A DNA stretch of 64,000 nucleotides from Crossaster papposus (Eukaryota; Echinodermata; Asteroidea; Velatida; Solasteridae): contig JBAIAA010000657.1 of the NCBI GenBank assembly GCA_037893245.1, positions 682,001-746,000 of the forward strand, in the 5' to 3' direction. Numbering within the stretch: position 1 is the stretch's first letter; each line of letters opens with the position of its first letter. A program made the translations under genes and the position numbers. This document shows, one piece after another, positions 56,801 to 61,402 of this stretch. The notes under the pieces are model-generated. The model was not told the DNA's origin, searched no databases, and saw nothing but the letters and a program-made list of their open reading frames with translations.

Positions 56801-57385
56801 CAACATTGACTCTCAAATTTGTATCCCTGTGGAGACATCTCTTTGTTCTCGTGTACAAACTGCTAAAAAAGTCGGGCACCTTTTTCAAAATGCTCCTATT
56901 TCAACCACAATTAATTTCCTGGGTTGAAACTTCGACCCAATATACCCTACCCTAACCCAAACACTCCTTCTTATTCCTCCATGCTCCCACTAACCCTAAC
57001 CCACATCCTAAACCTAGTTTTTGAGTAATTTGAGGCACACTCCAAAAATCTAATTCGTGAAATTCCCTGTGGCGTCCTATTCATCTATAGAAATTTACCC
57101 TCCGGCGTCCTTTTGTCTCCATTATACACATTGTGTGTAGGTCTCCAGAGGGTACCGAATTTCAGATCATACATTTACATTTACAACAATACAACATAAA
57201 TGTTCTCAAAATTATTGGCTAAAACGAAACGAAACCGTGACCACAAAATTCATAATGGAAAAAAAATGCACTCTGGTCGCGCAGCACTTACCTTGTTCGT
57301 TATTTATCCCAGTTGCCTGAATTTCAACTTCACTCAAACTTAATCCACACAGAAGCAAGAATATGAAAGAGTACTTCGTCGCCAT
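11194..57385 (-). CDS. Egfr: EGF receptor / ErbB family receptor tyrosine kinase (whole coding span, 29 exons plus one alternative exon)
   Basis: I traced the exons one by one from the ATG at 57385 to the TAA at 11194-11196. All junctions are GT-AG and phases fit throughout, giving 1525 aa with exon 11b or 1533 aa with 11a. Order: signal peptide (1 to about 25), L1 (32-192), furin-like (193-335), L2 (336-492), cysteine-rich IV (493-638), extra cysteine-rich block (639-846), membrane helix (852-875), juxtamembrane (876-925), kinase (about 925-1190), tail (1195-1525). Kinase landmarks are GSGAFG, VAIK (Lys958), HRDLAARN (Asp1049), DFG (1067) and WELMTFG. By family knowledge it binds EGF-like ligands at the plasma membrane, dimerises and signals to Ras/MAPK. 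The start is chosen because AAAATGG is a strong context and a hydrophobic leader follows; an in-frame ATG at 57490 is less likely. Insertions have expanded several introns. Confidence 0.95.
12035..12209 (-). CDS. Egfr: EGFR exon 28: C-tail
   Basis: 58 codons ([20 protein letters not shown] ... [20 protein letters not shown]). Low complexity, Pro/Ser-rich, little conserved. Supported by acceptor CATAACAG, donor AACG|GTAAGA and frame closure with the last exon. Confidence 0.85.
12867..13055 (-). CDS. Egfr: EGFR exon 27: proximal C-tail
   Basis: Residues 1195-1257 with [13 protein letters not shown] and [10 protein letters not shown], matching the family LPSPTDSNFY and DADEYL segments that interact with the kinase C-lobe. 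Donor AGG|GTATGT. Confidence 0.93.
13412..13466. repeat. 26-bp tandem duplication spanning the exon 26 donor
   Basis: TTGACAGTTAGGGTTCTAGA plus CAGACC occurs twice, three bases apart (period 29). The proximal copy contains the last exon base and donor; the distal copy is an identical decoy in the intron. Confidence 0.9.
13466..13563 (-). CDS. Egfr: EGFR exon 26: end of kinase domain
   Basis: Residues 1162-1194 ([20 protein letters not shown] ... DPQRYIVLQ). The donor CAG|GTCTGT is weak and lies within a tandemly duplicated 26-bp stretch (13412-13437 and 13441-13466). Confidence 0.93.
13913..14059 (-). CDS. Egfr: EGFR exon 25: kinase C-lobe
   Basis: [20 protein letters not shown] ... [20 protein letters not shown], ending KC at donor AAAT|GTGAGT. 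Closely matches human EGFR. Confidence 0.96.
14126..14308 (-). mobile_element. MITE family B, copy in kinase intron
   Basis: Related in inverse orientation to the copy at 19531, sharing AATAATCC-GGCG near the end, GGTGTGCT and GGCCTGAA segments. One end abuts TTAA. Confidence 0.6.
14415..14490 (-). CDS. Egfr: EGFR exon 24: kinase P+1 region
   Basis: [20 protein letters not shown] then DVWSFG, the APE-equivalent (ALE) and helix F of the kinase. Donor TTTG|GTAAAA. Confidence 0.95.
14632..14765. repeat. Degenerate GAGTC/GACTC repeats
   Basis: Repeated GAGTCGAGTC units, some palindromic (TTGACTCGAGTCA), within the intron between exons 23 and 24. Simple-sequence expansion; no other role visible. 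Confidence 0.7.
14844..14999 (-). CDS. Egfr: EGFR exon 23: catalytic loop and activation loop
   Basis: Residues 1036-1087 with HRDLAARN and [10 protein letters not shown], then [11 protein letters not shown]. The tyrosine normally found before (K/H)AEGGK in the activation loop is Phe1081 here (TTC, minus-strand codon at 14862-14864). Confidence 0.97.
15516..15701 (-). CDS. Egfr: EGFR exon 22: kinase hinge region
   Basis: Residues 974-1035 ([20 protein letters not shown]..., [30 protein letters not shown]). The gatekeeper is Thr1002. The residue equivalent to human Cys797 is Ala1009. Confidence 0.97.
15895..16107 (-). CDS. Egfr: EGFR exon 21: kinase N-lobe
   Basis: Residues 903-973: [20 protein letters not shown], glycine loop [18 protein letters not shown] and VAIK with the ATP-binding Lys958, ending in helix C. 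Very close to human EGFR. Confidence 0.97.
16282..16320 (-). CDS. Egfr: EGFR exon 20: 39-bp juxtamembrane microexon
   Basis: [13 protein letters not shown], 13 codons in phase 0 between TTTGTAG and GTAAGT. Its removal would keep the frame. It falls where vertebrate EGFR has the JM-A dimer helix and before the shared PLTPSG motif. Confidence 0.85.
16592..16718 (-). CDS. Egfr: EGFR exon 19: transmembrane helix
   Basis: Encodes one hydrophobic stretch ([20 protein letters not shown]...) at 852-875 followed by [14 protein letters not shown]. The cytoplasmic side has only two lysines where vertebrate receptors carry a strong Arg/Lys cluster. Phase 0 at CTG|GTGAGT. Confidence 0.92.
16895..17184 (-). 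CDS. Egfr: EGFR exon 18: extra furin-like repeats, membrane-proximal
   Basis: Residues 751-846 ([20 protein letters not shown]..., [30 protein letters not shown]), ending in a Thr-rich stalk ([11 protein letters not shown]). Acceptor AACACAG, donor GAAA|GTGAGT. Confidence 0.92.
17588..17830 (-). CDS. Egfr: EGFR exon 17: extra furin-like repeats
   Basis: 81 codons with dense cysteines ([20 protein letters not shown], then [16 protein letters not shown]). This is a further domain of furin-like repeats before the membrane, as in the longer ectodomains of insect EGFRs. Confidence 0.92.
18391..18483 (-). CDS. Egfr: EGFR exon 16: link into extra cysteine-rich block
   Basis: 31 codons in phase 0 ([20 protein letters not shown]...) between a strong acceptor (TTTCTTGGCCAG) and GTGAGT. 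No counterpart in vertebrate EGFR that I recognise. Supported by splice sites and frame closure. Confidence 0.85.
18484..20849. other. Intron between EGFR exons 15 and 16
   Basis: Contains a (CCCA)n stretch near 19404-19422 and a MITE at 19531-19776. Otherwise I see nothing I can name. A coding-like patch at 20340-20460 does not fit the gene's phase. Confidence 0.6.
19531..19776. mobile_element. MITE family B, full copy with near-perfect inverted ends
   Basis: Left CTTAACCAGTTCGCGCCGG, right CCGGCGCGAACTGGTTAAG. If TTAA is the target duplication, the ends are CCAGTTCGCGCCGG. Related copies lie at 14126 and 53589. No ORF. Confidence 0.8.
20850..20934 (-). CDS. Egfr: EGFR exon 15: end of domain IV
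   Basis: Residues 610-638 ([20 protein letters not shown]...). GCTGP is the last landmark shared with vertebrate ErbBs, where the membrane helix would follow; here three more cysteine-rich exons intervene. Donor GTT|GTAAGT. Confidence 0.88.
21344..21477 (-). CDS. Egfr: EGFR exon 14: domain IV
   Basis: Residues 566-609 ([20 protein letters not shown]...). [14 protein letters not shown] aligns with the family NCIQCAHYIDGPHC. Donor AAGGG|GTGAGA leaves two bases of a Gly codon. Confidence 0.92.
21754..21838 (-). CDS. Egfr: EGFR exon 13: domain IV
   Basis: Residues 537-565 ([20 protein letters not shown]...). [15 protein letters not shown] corresponds to the CIQCHPEC segment of the family. Acceptor TTTACAG, donor CCG|GTAGGT. 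Confidence 0.9.
21980..22112 (-). CDS. Egfr: EGFR exon 12: start of cysteine-rich domain IV
   Basis: Residues 493-536 ([20 protein letters not shown]...). The CD--CAP-GCWGAGP pattern matches domain IV of ErbB receptors. It takes two bases to complete a split codon, which fits the phase-1 ends of both 11a and 11b. Confidence 0.93.
24820..24975 (+). pseudogene. Relic of a RecQ-like helicase N-terminus
   Basis: One frame reads [12 protein letters not shown] (the RecQ motif 0 pattern), another reads [13 protein letters not shown] (Walker A motif I with the RecQ-type context), with a T9 tract and frame changes between. No later helicase motifs follow. Probably captured and decayed. Confidence 0.45.
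26474..26767. repeat. 82-bp minisatellite, about 3.6 copies
   Basis: GGTTGAGCTTGTAACCAAGG starts at 26474, 26556, 26638 and 26720, an exact 82-bp period. Units are rich in short palindromes (ATTGGTTA...TAACCAAT). Related AACCAAT words continue to about 27510. Confidence 0.9.
27771..28135. repeat. About 171-bp tandem repeats with GGCGGCCAT boxes
   Basis: Units begin at 27771, 27942 and 28114 with GGCGGCCATCTTG and share TTTTGGATATGCCAAC and CAATATTTCGGTGATATTTG. The overlapping ORFs here are repeat artefacts. Confidence 0.85.
29530..29589. repeat. 20-bp tandem repeat, three copies
   Basis: TGGCTCACAGGGCAGGTGAC repeated; the third unit is slightly degenerate. Confidence 0.85.
30326..31718 (-). 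repeat. 3' LTR (element orientation)
   Basis: TG...CA ends. On the minus strand a polypurine stretch (GCAGAGGAGAT) lies immediately upstream. An AATAAA signal lies near the LTR's distal end, able in principle to polyadenylate same-strand transcripts. Confidence 0.93.
31880..36559 (-). CDS. pol: Ty3/gypsy Pol polyprotein, intact (1559 codons from first ATG)
   Basis: Protease FVLDTGSEV (DTGS 57-60); RT with [16 protein letters not shown] and YLDDILVF (near 530); RNase H with [14 protein letters not shown] (near 695) and [10 protein letters not shown]; integrase with an HHCC finger (HNQAGH... CKKCERC) and catalytic [15 protein letters not shown] and [12 protein letters not shown]; then a GPY-like module (ATPYRVIS). 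A C-terminal tail of about 240 residues is Pro/Thr/Glu-rich and looks disordered. It lies -1 to gag with a 37-bp overlap, so it is likely made as Gag-Pol by frameshifting rather than from its own ATG. Confidence 0.95.
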   Translation of the reverse strand: MPEFPKRQPSTVTSQALEGRLTGSTNWSRSDIFNRAVSKSPEVTITVLGQEVRFVLDTGSEVTILPETVFSKLSPLQPAVQDVTKWLKVYAANGMELPYTGYTELEMEILGFQLSQVGVLVSKTSRADSQPTGLLGCNVISEVREALKEKYGGNYLKATQTEENPRWAEALLAYEIAERDGAKSGFARLKGETPICVPAHSVKVVSCSTRQLRSGPQEVLTQAVSGGTGNLPKNIALIDTCSLSQNGTVSAQLVNVSEEDVWLQPKSRIGIVSPIQVLQSSSGTIHETGDGIHLDTEDVREVKSNHLYTKGQPDTEPLPFEPLPFDVNLEETELDHDERLKLMEILGKYRDVFSHGENDLGFTTTVTHKIPTTNEHPVRVPHRRIPPHQMADVKAHLQQLLEQKIIRPSTSPYAAPVVIVRKKDGSIRLCVDYRALNEQTRKDAYPIPRIDEALDSLGGAKRFSSLDLVQGYHQVAVAEEDIPKTAFRAGTGGLYEYVRMPFGLSNSPATFQRLMEVILGDLNYGSLLLYLDDILVFSSSFEEHLERLEVVFQRLRQHGLKLKPKKCHFFQGECKYLGHVVSARGIATDPAKTEAIGDWKQPQTEKELRAFLGIAGYYRKFVKRFSQIAAPLHALLTKQGCKKGAAWRRPSSSQQQEFQRQWTLDCTKAFKELKLRLTSPPILGYPNFRLPFIVETDASLDGLGAVLSQEQEHGKVVLSYASRSLRPPERNMSNYSSMKLELLALKWAVTEKFRDYLLGAEFTVFTDNNPLSYLKSSKLAAVEMRWVSQLAQFNFTIKYRSGRLNTNADALSRQTAHAEQTLSDATNSTSLREIAEATISATCGSVRSAIAVEAPPAMTTLPEYPPAELAQLQNADPVISRFCVFWKHGTRPAANHMRHETRAAKNLLRKWDRIQEKDGVLYLHSCDPVEGDRTQMLLPAKLQPRALTALHNQAGHQGQERTLALVKRRFFWPGMAADVEKWCKKCERCTVAKAPTPNIRPTMGTLLAEHPLDVLAIDFTVMEKSSDGRENILVMTDVFSKFSLAVPCRDQKASTVTKVLVKEWFQKYGVPRRIHSDQGRNFESQLVKDLCSVYGIVKSRTTAYHPQGNGQCERFNRTLHNLLRTLPSEQKRRWPEHLQELVFIYNCTPHASTGMSPFFIYMGREPTLQIDLMFGLAEPKTTPTPDLDAWVKQHQQRLRSAAASAKERMEVKIANRCKRNDARANDKGITIGTRVLLRSHPLGRNKISDHWKATPYRVISQPQDNVYEIQLADGTGPLKRVTRTEILDTKEIVPDLSDDDQEEVTPQSSETAEEPANSTLPRQTEKYRVSSEVVPAGPERKDQDNLDKATLVVQFSYPELGPAKPAASSFSEGSKMASAIIQPDATHIAAEPAVAAVFPDPMMSNTTDVLQTPDEPQSLNVVEEATVPEAPNIVSPVLGTHHTSLLHETIDCEVPVAPECTDDTQQPSPTPVVKTAKATGTTSREPISESGRRSTRVNAGKHHNPFHLPKASNKRVHTETSTTFTPENSALLSDRLEIWLEGFLQQAVVLTTPLETPQL
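36502..36547 (-). promoter_or_regulatory. -1 frameshift signal: slippery C CCA AAC plus hairpin
   Basis: Heptamer at 36541-36547 in correct gag register (TCC CCA AAC). After a 5-nt spacer (GCCAA) comes a perfect 7-bp stem, CCCTCCA (36529-36535) pairing with TGGAGGG (36504-36510). The gag stop (36523-36525) is in the loop. Slippage to -1 enters pol. Confidence 0.8.
36523..37527 (-). CDS. gag: Ty3/gypsy Gag with CCHC zinc knuckle (334 aa)
   Basis: Begins with a coiled-coil-like [20 protein letters not shown], continues with a capsid-like helical region and a Gln/Leu-rich segment, and ends with one knuckle ([14 protein letters not shown], near residue 280). Uninterrupted. Forms the particle core and binds RNA by family analogy. 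Confidence 0.93.
   Translation of the reverse strand: MEALQEQVKLMAAQLEEMKSDKGKASMPKIVVVPRDRGTKLAGRPTSDKDPEVREWAEDMRRLTKDMSDDEGAQMVLDHLTGGARAEIRLCPPSERSTADRIIEHILQTYTCHETPSARWEDFYGRRQRGGESIQEFSLNLLKLLRKVEIASPEGSPLLDNKDGILNERFSSGLADASLRREVRRYTQEHAGIEFADLRNKVMSWESPPPPTIAEARAAKVKTEDTEISLQNQLDQQATQLKATQEALNQLCGQVSLLLSHQKTPGPTRVSRGPPTCYNCNEVGHIARYCPQPPRPRREFPTSAHASRPNWPEATPFNPSQRVCQNSPNANPPQ
37594..38986 (-). repeat. 5' LTR (element orientation)
   Basis: Same length as the 3' LTR. The sequence after its minus-strand end is TGCGTCGTAGACAGGATT, which lacks the usual TGG of a tRNA primer site, so the primer is undetermined. Confidence 0.93.
41911..42104 (-). CDS. Egfr: EGFR alternative exon 11b: L2 domain second half
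   Basis: Acceptor TTCCGATAG, donor CTGTG|GTAAGT. Encodes Gly plus 64 residues ([20 protein letters not shown] ... [11 protein letters not shown] ... LRESAC). It is homologous to 11a along its length (SL-SLQ-I--GNV-----LCYA) but about eight residues shorter, mostly at the start. Inclusion of both exons would shift the frame, so they are predicted to be mutually exclusive. Confidence 0.9.
42659..43614. mobile_element. Non-autonomous TA-flanked inverted-repeat transposon in the exon 11a splice donor
   Basis: Ends are inverted: CCGTAATTTCCTGCGG at the left and its complement at the right, flanked by TA on both sides (42657-42658 and 43615-43616). CGCCTTATC motifs recur in both ends. No transposase ORF. 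Inside are a near-perfect 107-bp tandem duplication (about 43172-43387), a short tandem array (ACAATGCCGCGATGTGTTGAT units, about 42836-43020) and a C-run. The TA duplication suggests Tc1/mariner-type mobilisation; the family is not identified. Confidence 0.85.
42905..42932. repeat. C-run
   Basis: Long homopolymer within the TA-flanked transposon; length is probably unreliable in assembly. Confidence 0.8.
43618..43835 (-). CDS. Egfr: EGFR alternative exon 11a: L2 domain second half (donor hit by transposon)
   Basis: Acceptor CTTTTCCAG. Encodes Gly plus 72 residues ([20 protein letters not shown] ... [12 protein letters not shown] ... NKPGQEC), with the LGL-SL and LCYA landmarks of ErbB domain III. 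It starts and ends in the same phases as exon 11b. A clean GTAAGT donor would exist without the transposon at 42659-43614. With it, the base after codon-phase 1 is followed by GTACCG, a poor donor. Reading on into the element gives a stop eight codons later (43595). The coding part shows no decay. Confidence 0.85.
44648..44812 (-). CDS. Egfr: EGFR exon 10: L2 domain, first half
   Basis: Residues 373-427 ([20 protein letters not shown]... to GRKLY). [20 protein letters not shown] aligns with the ErbB repeat LDILKTVKEITGFLLIQ. Ends two bases into a Gly codon, so exon 11 must supply one base; both 11a and 11b do. Confidence 0.93.
45172..45283 (-). CDS. Egfr: EGFR exon 9: start of L2 domain
   Basis: Residues 336-372 ([14 protein letters not shown]...[17 protein letters not shown]). 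NCT and the following strand mark the start of domain III. The flanking intron holds a palindromic element with a nested MITE. Confidence 0.92.
45635..46705. mobile_element. Palindromic element in intron 8 carrying a nested MITE
   Basis: Two arms of about 330 bp are inverted copies around a centre near 46355, sharing AAGGTCATCCTTGTCTTAAA, TAATGCTGAATACTTAA, CACGATTAATGA and AATGCATTATTATA. The left arm is interrupted at TTAA by the MITE at 45734-46112; the right arm is not. Confidence 0.8.
45734..46112 (+). mobile_element. TTAA-flanked MITE family A, copy 1
   Basis: 379 bp, ends AGGTAGTATACACCAT and ATGGTGTATACTACCT, TTAA on both sides (45730-45733, 46113-46116). The TTAA target suggests piggyBac-type mobilisation. 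No ORF. Confidence 0.85.
46863..46964 (-). CDS. Egfr: EGFR exon 8: end of furin-like domain
   Basis: Residues 302-335 ([15 protein letters not shown]..., ...[10 protein letters not shown]). The acceptor TGTACAG restores the frame by completing a split Asp codon. ECDGPC matches the KCEGPC landmark that ends domain II. Confidence 0.9.
46863..48141. other. Intron 7 region
   Basis: Apart from exon ends, contains a tRNA-like patch at 47211-47275 (TAGTTGGTAAAGA and GGTTCGAATCC) whose stems do not pair well. It is probably SINE-derived. Nothing else recognised. Confidence 0.4.
48141..48282 (-). CDS. Egfr: EGFR exon 7: furin-like domain incl. dimerisation-arm region
   Basis: Residues 255-301: [17 protein letters not shown] then [20 protein letters not shown]. 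This region corresponds to the dimerisation arm of domain II, and its aromatic YAYG resembles the family KYSFG. Donor CCAG|GTATAG. Confidence 0.93.
48426..48544 (-). CDS. Egfr: EGFR exon 6: furin-like domain
   Basis: Residues 215-254. The start follows acceptor TTGCTAG and aligns as LTRKNCSG; the exon ends [10 protein letters not shown]. The [21 protein letters not shown] cysteine pattern is classic domain II. Phase 0 at donor TTG|GTAAGA. Confidence 0.92.
49325..49390 (-). CDS. Egfr: EGFR exon 5: first furin-like module
   Basis: A 66-bp exon, residues 193-214 ([20 protein letters not shown]), with the CWGP signature that opens domain II in the ErbB family. Too short to stand out as an ORF. 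Confidence 0.93.
50144..50272 (-). CDS. Egfr: EGFR exon 4: end of L1 domain
   Basis: Residues 150-192 ([20 protein letters not shown]..), with the conserved LCYV and the IDW motif that close domain I. Acceptor TTGTAG, donor GAGG|GTAAGT. Confidence 0.93.
50579..50816. mobile_element. Inverted-repeat MITE (CCAATTTCATAGAGCTGC-type ends)
   Basis: Begins AGCCCAATTGCATGGAGCTG and ends GCTTTATGAAATTGGCC, an imperfect inversion; GCTTAGCATGA words occur inside. A partial relative lies near 58160. Confidence 0.65.
50895..51158 (-). CDS. Egfr: EGFR exon 3: L1 domain core
   Basis: Residues 62-149. Contains the family pattern GNLEV...[15 protein letters not shown] and [20 protein letters not shown], matching domain I of ErbB receptors, which contributes to ligand binding. 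Donor CACG|GTGAGT. Confidence 0.95.
51386..51475 (-). CDS. Egfr: EGFR exon 2: start of L1 domain
   Basis: Acceptor TTTTGCAG. Begins VCSGNGNGL, the position of the conserved VC...GT start of ErbB domain I, and continues through the first L1 strand. Donor AAAG|GTACAA. A 5.8-kb intron separates it from exon 1. Confidence 0.9.
51876..52209 (-). mobile_element. TTAA-flanked MITE family A, copy 3 (inverse orientation, decayed)
   Basis: Starts AGGTAGGATACACCATTGGT after TTAA and ends near GGTGTATCCTACTTTTA before TTAA. Shorter than the other copies, with a T-run in place of the central GC-rich part. Confidence 0.75.
53589..53765 (+). mobile_element. MITE family B fragment
   Basis: Left end follows TTAA (CCAGTTCATGTCAGATGACA); shares AAAACGGATGA and GGTGTGCTTCC with the copy at 19531. 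The right end is missing. Confidence 0.65.
55743..56121 (+). mobile_element. TTAA-flanked MITE family A, copy 2
   Basis: Same 379-bp length as copy 1, same ends, TTAA on both sides. Near-identical interior including TCGCCGTCCGGCGAG. Confidence 0.85.
57292..57385 (-). CDS. Egfr: EGFR exon 1: signal peptide
   Basis: Encodes residues 1-31, with a hydrophobic core ([11 protein letters not shown]) typical of a secretory leader. Ends one base into codon 32 at donor GTAAGT. Confidence 0.9.
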
Positions 57386-57731
57386 TTTGTCGGTAATTTG
57401 TTGCCAACAGCAACACAAAGTGAGAACGAGTTGTTTAACACTTGGAGATATCACCCAAAAATTGTCCTTGTCGTGCGTACGCGTACACAAAATGATTATA
57501 CCGGAAATTCTGCACGCAAAAGTTCATGAAGTTTGTTTGACAAGCAGTGATAATATGATTCAGAGCGATGACTGGTTGGTACCCGCGCGCATGTTTAAAT
57601 ACCTAGGAGAGTTGAAGGCTTCTGATTGGCCGAGACTCGATCACGTGCCGGTCATTATATGTAGTAATATCACGTCATATGAAATCGCTTGCGCGCGTGT
57701 AGTTGATGCATGTATTGTACAGGAGCCTTAT
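57386..57731 (-). promoter_or_regulatory. Candidate EGFR 5' UTR / promoter region
   Basis: Minus-strand CCAAT at 57625-57629, a CACGTG E-box at 57642-57647 and an AT-rich TATTTAAA at 57594-57601 lie within 260 bp of the ATG. The transcription start cannot be located from sequence. Confidence 0.3.
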
Positions 57732-58034
57732 CACTGACCTCTATATATCATTGTTTCATTTTGAAGTCGGCATGCGGAGAAGTGCAACATGGCGGACCCA
57801 CGACGTCACTCTGTGAGCCAATGAAATGTCCAGGTGTTGGTACGATACGTATTACGTAATGTTTATAAATACAAAATGTACAGAGTAAATCCACTGACCT
57901 CTACACCTGGACATTTCATTGGCTCACAGCAGTGACGTCTCGGCTCCGCCATGTTGCACTTCCAGTTCGCGCCGACTTCAAGTGTTAGCACAGCAGAATA
58001 TGGACAATGATCCGTCCAGGTGTAGAGGTCAGTG
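57732..58034. mobile_element. Foldback element upstream of EGFR
   Basis: Ends are inverted (CACTGACCTCTA... and ...TAGAGGTCAGTG). A long internal palindrome carries GAAGTGCAACATGGCGGA and CCAATGAAATGTCCAGGTGT in both orientations. No ORF and no clear target-site duplication. Confidence 0.65.
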
Positions 58035-58159
58035 GGCCGTATTCACAAAACTCAAACTTAAGAGAAAACTTAAGTAGTGTTCATGCGTTTTGCACGTACG
58101 TAAGGCGGCCATTAAGCTCTTGGCCAATGAAAAGCCCTGCTTAGCTGACTCCGCCCTGG

Positions 58160-58290
58160 GGCCAATTTCACGGAGCTGCTAAGCACAAAAATAGTTGCTT
58201 AGCACAAAAAAAGTCTTGCTCAATAAAAACAAGTTATCAGCCAAAATTCTACGTGTTTTTCATGCTAAACAAAAAACCAGCTGATTATCA
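58160..58290 (+). mobile_element. Partial inverted-repeat MITE related to 50579
   Basis: GGCCAATTTCACGGAGCTGC followed by GCTTAGCACAAAA and CATGCTAAAC words. Right end not clear. Confidence 0.55.
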
Positions 58291-59980
58291 ATCAAAAACA
58301 ATAAAGATCACGTGAAAATTCTGTAGATGTGACAATCGCCCCGGTTGTAAATTAATTGATAAACGTCTTATGTGTACCTGCCCATTACAAAGTGCCTCCA
58401 CGCACACACTGGGCATTATTGTACACTTTCTATTGAAAACACCTTTCCAATGACAAGTCAACAATTCACTAGTCATAACATGGAGGTAGAATTACTCCTT
58501 GGTAATAACAAGCTCTGAAAGCTTGATTTTCTTCCCTCCTTTTTTCCAAAAATTAAATGTGGAGTTGTGGTTAAGTGTTTATTGAAAAACAACATCGAAA
58601 TAGTGGACATAACACAATTCAATTTAATTCTGTGAGCTGTCGATGTCAAGGTGAATTGAACCCATGTCAGATTACAAAGACACAATAAACCACTAATCTT
58701 TTCTTCTGGTTTTGTTGAATAAAAATAAACTAAATATCACCTAATCTCTTTTTTCTGTGTCACTGAACCACAATCTTTTGTAATTTGTATGAAAACAAAA
58801 TTAAAAAGTTATTCCAATTACTCAACCTGCTATTTCAATACAAAAGGGTCATCAACTCATCATCGCCATGGCTGAAAGGTAGACCAATGTCTCAACGTCT
58901 GATTGACAAGCAGGGCCTCCATTGAGGGGGGGGGCACGTGCCCCCCGGGTAAAATGAGTAATACACGGGGGTGGGGGTAAAGAGGGGGAGGTGAGGGAAA
59001 AGGAAAGGAGGAGGGTCGGATTGTTATCCGCAGAAGACAACCTGAAGGCCTGGCGCGCATCCGCTCGTTGGTATCAAAGGTGGCTCCGTTAATCAACGTA
59101 ATACTCGGACAACCTGGCGTCGAGGTTCGATAAATAACCCCACGCCTGGTGGACATGTGGTCATTACATTGGCAGTAATGTCCCCTAATTGCCAATTACC
59201 CTTTTATTGAAGTATATCTGGATGAATGTTTATGTTGTTAATGACCTTGTGTAAGAATGTTAGTTGGTTGGTTTGTCCATGGAGCTATGGTTTGTCTAAC
59301 CCAAGCTAGGACATTGACTAAATATATTTATTTTCTCGCATGTTCTAGTTTTGGATGTGGCCCACACTCATATATTTATAATATATTTATAATCTCCGTA
59401 ATTCTTCATTTTATCTCTATATAATCGTGAAAACTTTTGCTGAAACAATCCGAGGAAAGAGGCCAGGAATCGCCTCAGATTGCACCACAAAGCATAATAC
59501 TTAATAGAATCCAAAATTTCCCGGGGCCCTTAAGCGGGCCCAGGATCAGGACCCCACGCCGAAAAGGCTTCGCCCCCCGCGCTCACATTTTCAAATTTGG
59601 GGTGTGCCCCACATTCCTCACAAAACGTATATGTAATATATATTTATATATATATATATACAGTCTCTATTATAATCTCCATAATTCTCCATTTTATCTC
59701 CATATATTTATTTTACATTTTTGCCAAAAAAATTGCAGGAAAGTGGCCAGCAATCTCCTCAGATTGCACCGCAAAGCATATAGAATCCAAAATTTTCCAG
59801 GACCCCACCCCTCAACCTTCTGACATTCCTCCAAGTGAGTGATTTCTCTTATATCTAGTGATATATCATTTTACTGTTTTATTTTTGTCTTACTTTTTAT
59901 TACTACATTTATTTTCAATGAGTGAATAGATGCATATTCTGAATATTCTTTTAAAATTTTAATTGTGCATGTGGAAATGA
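58291..59980. other. Upstream flank without recognised genes
   Basis: AT-rich. A G-rich/C-rich patch lies at 58925-59010. A duplicated unit of about 100 bp (CAATC-CCTCAGATTGCACC...AGAATCCAAAATTT) occurs near 59450-59530 and 59745-59805, separated by a (TA)n tract near 59637-59659. Confidence 0.55.
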
Positions 59981-60010
59981 AACAAATGCAAACCTGATGT
60001 AACTCACTTT

Positions 60011-61402
60011 ATGAACATACTTACTTCAGTTAGATTGCATCAACATGTTCATGAATCTACTCATAGGTATGGTCATGTTTTGGATTTAGTAATTACACGC
60101 TCAAGTGATCTTGATCTTATACATGACTGTTTAGTTCAACGAATTCTTGAATCTGATCACTATGTAGTTAGTTTTAACTTAAACCAACGGAAACTGGATC
60201 ACCAAAAGACAACTTCAACTGTCCGCAATTTTACCAACATTGACATGGATGCTTTTCGTAATGAGCTTGCATTTGAGTTTGATAGATCAATTACATCAGA
60301 TCTACACGATGTCAATGATGCCATTCTTGCCTTCAACAATGCTATCAAAGGAGTGGTAGACAAACATGCTCCTGCTGAAACTAAAACCCGCACGCTTCGA
60401 CCCAGACATCAATGGTACAATGATGAAATTCATGAAGCTCGCCGGCAACGCCGTCGACTTGAGCGAACCCTTAAGAAACACGCCAATGAGGAAAATCGTC
60501 AGTGCTATCTTTCTCATCACAAACATGTCGTTAACTTGATTCAGAAAGCGAAGCAGAAGTTCTTCAAGAACGAACTGCAATCTGCTGATATGAAAAAGGT
60601 GTTTCAAATCACTAATACTTTGCTGAACAATAATAAGACTAAACAATCTCTGCCTGTGTGTGATTCAAATGAGCACCTGTCCAACAAATTTGCTGACTTC
60701 TTTGAGAACAAAATTGTCAAGATTCGTAACGATCTCGATAATAACACTGATTTTGCAGACTCCAATCCAATTGATAACGAGTCTGAAACTGTTCATGCTA
60801 TAACTATTCTGAATAACTTTGAACCAGTTGATGAAAATGAGATTTGCAAAATTATCTCCCGATCGCCAAACAAGTCTTGTTCTTTGGACGTCTTGCCAAC
60901 ATGGTTGGTCAAGCAATGCATCAACATCATTGTACCAAAGCTGACTTATATTGTTAACTTGTCTTTATCAACTGGTGTATTTCCGAATGTTCTAAAGCAG
61001 GCAATCATCAAATCCACCCTCAAGAAACCGTCTTTGGATATTAATCAATTGAAAAACTACAGACCAGTTTCTAATATACCTATGTGGTCTAAAATCATTG
61101 AAAAAGTCATCGCTTCACGTCTAAATGATCACCTTGCTGACAATCATCTGAATGAGACTTTCCAGTCTGCTTATCGCGCCCATCATACAGAGACAGCTTT
61201 GCTTAAAGTTAAGAATGACATTATGTGTGCTTTGGATCAAAGGAGAGCTGTGTTCGTTGTACTCCTTGACCTTAGTGCAGCTTTTGACACTGTTGATTAT
61301 AAGATTTTCCTAAATCGTCTTTCGGACACTTTTTGCATCAAGGATACGGCCCTCAATTGGTTCTCCTCATATCTCCAAGGTCGACGAAAAGTCGTGTCGT
61401 AG
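60011..61402 (+). pseudogene. LINE ORF2 fragment: endonuclease tail and RT fingers/palm
   Basis: 463 open codons from the first ATG (the frame is open from 59981), ending at a stop caused by a one-base shift near 61395. Contains the linker (HQWYNDEIHEARRQRRRLER) and RT blocks up to [11 protein letters not shown]. Confidence 0.85.

Larger units (their letters stand above)
51476..57291. other. Intron 1 of EGFR
   Basis: Holds family A MITEs (51876-52209 and 55743-56121), a family B fragment (53589-53765), an (AAAT)n tract near 54274-54296 and several AT-rich stretches with TGTCCTTTCCTGAAC words repeated (about 54460-55590). No gene seen. Confidence 0.6.

Noticed and set aside
57386-57490. In-frame upstream ATG at 57490 as the EGFR start
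   Set aside because: It would put 35 polar residues before the signal peptide; the ATG at 57385 has the stronger context and a leader directly after it.
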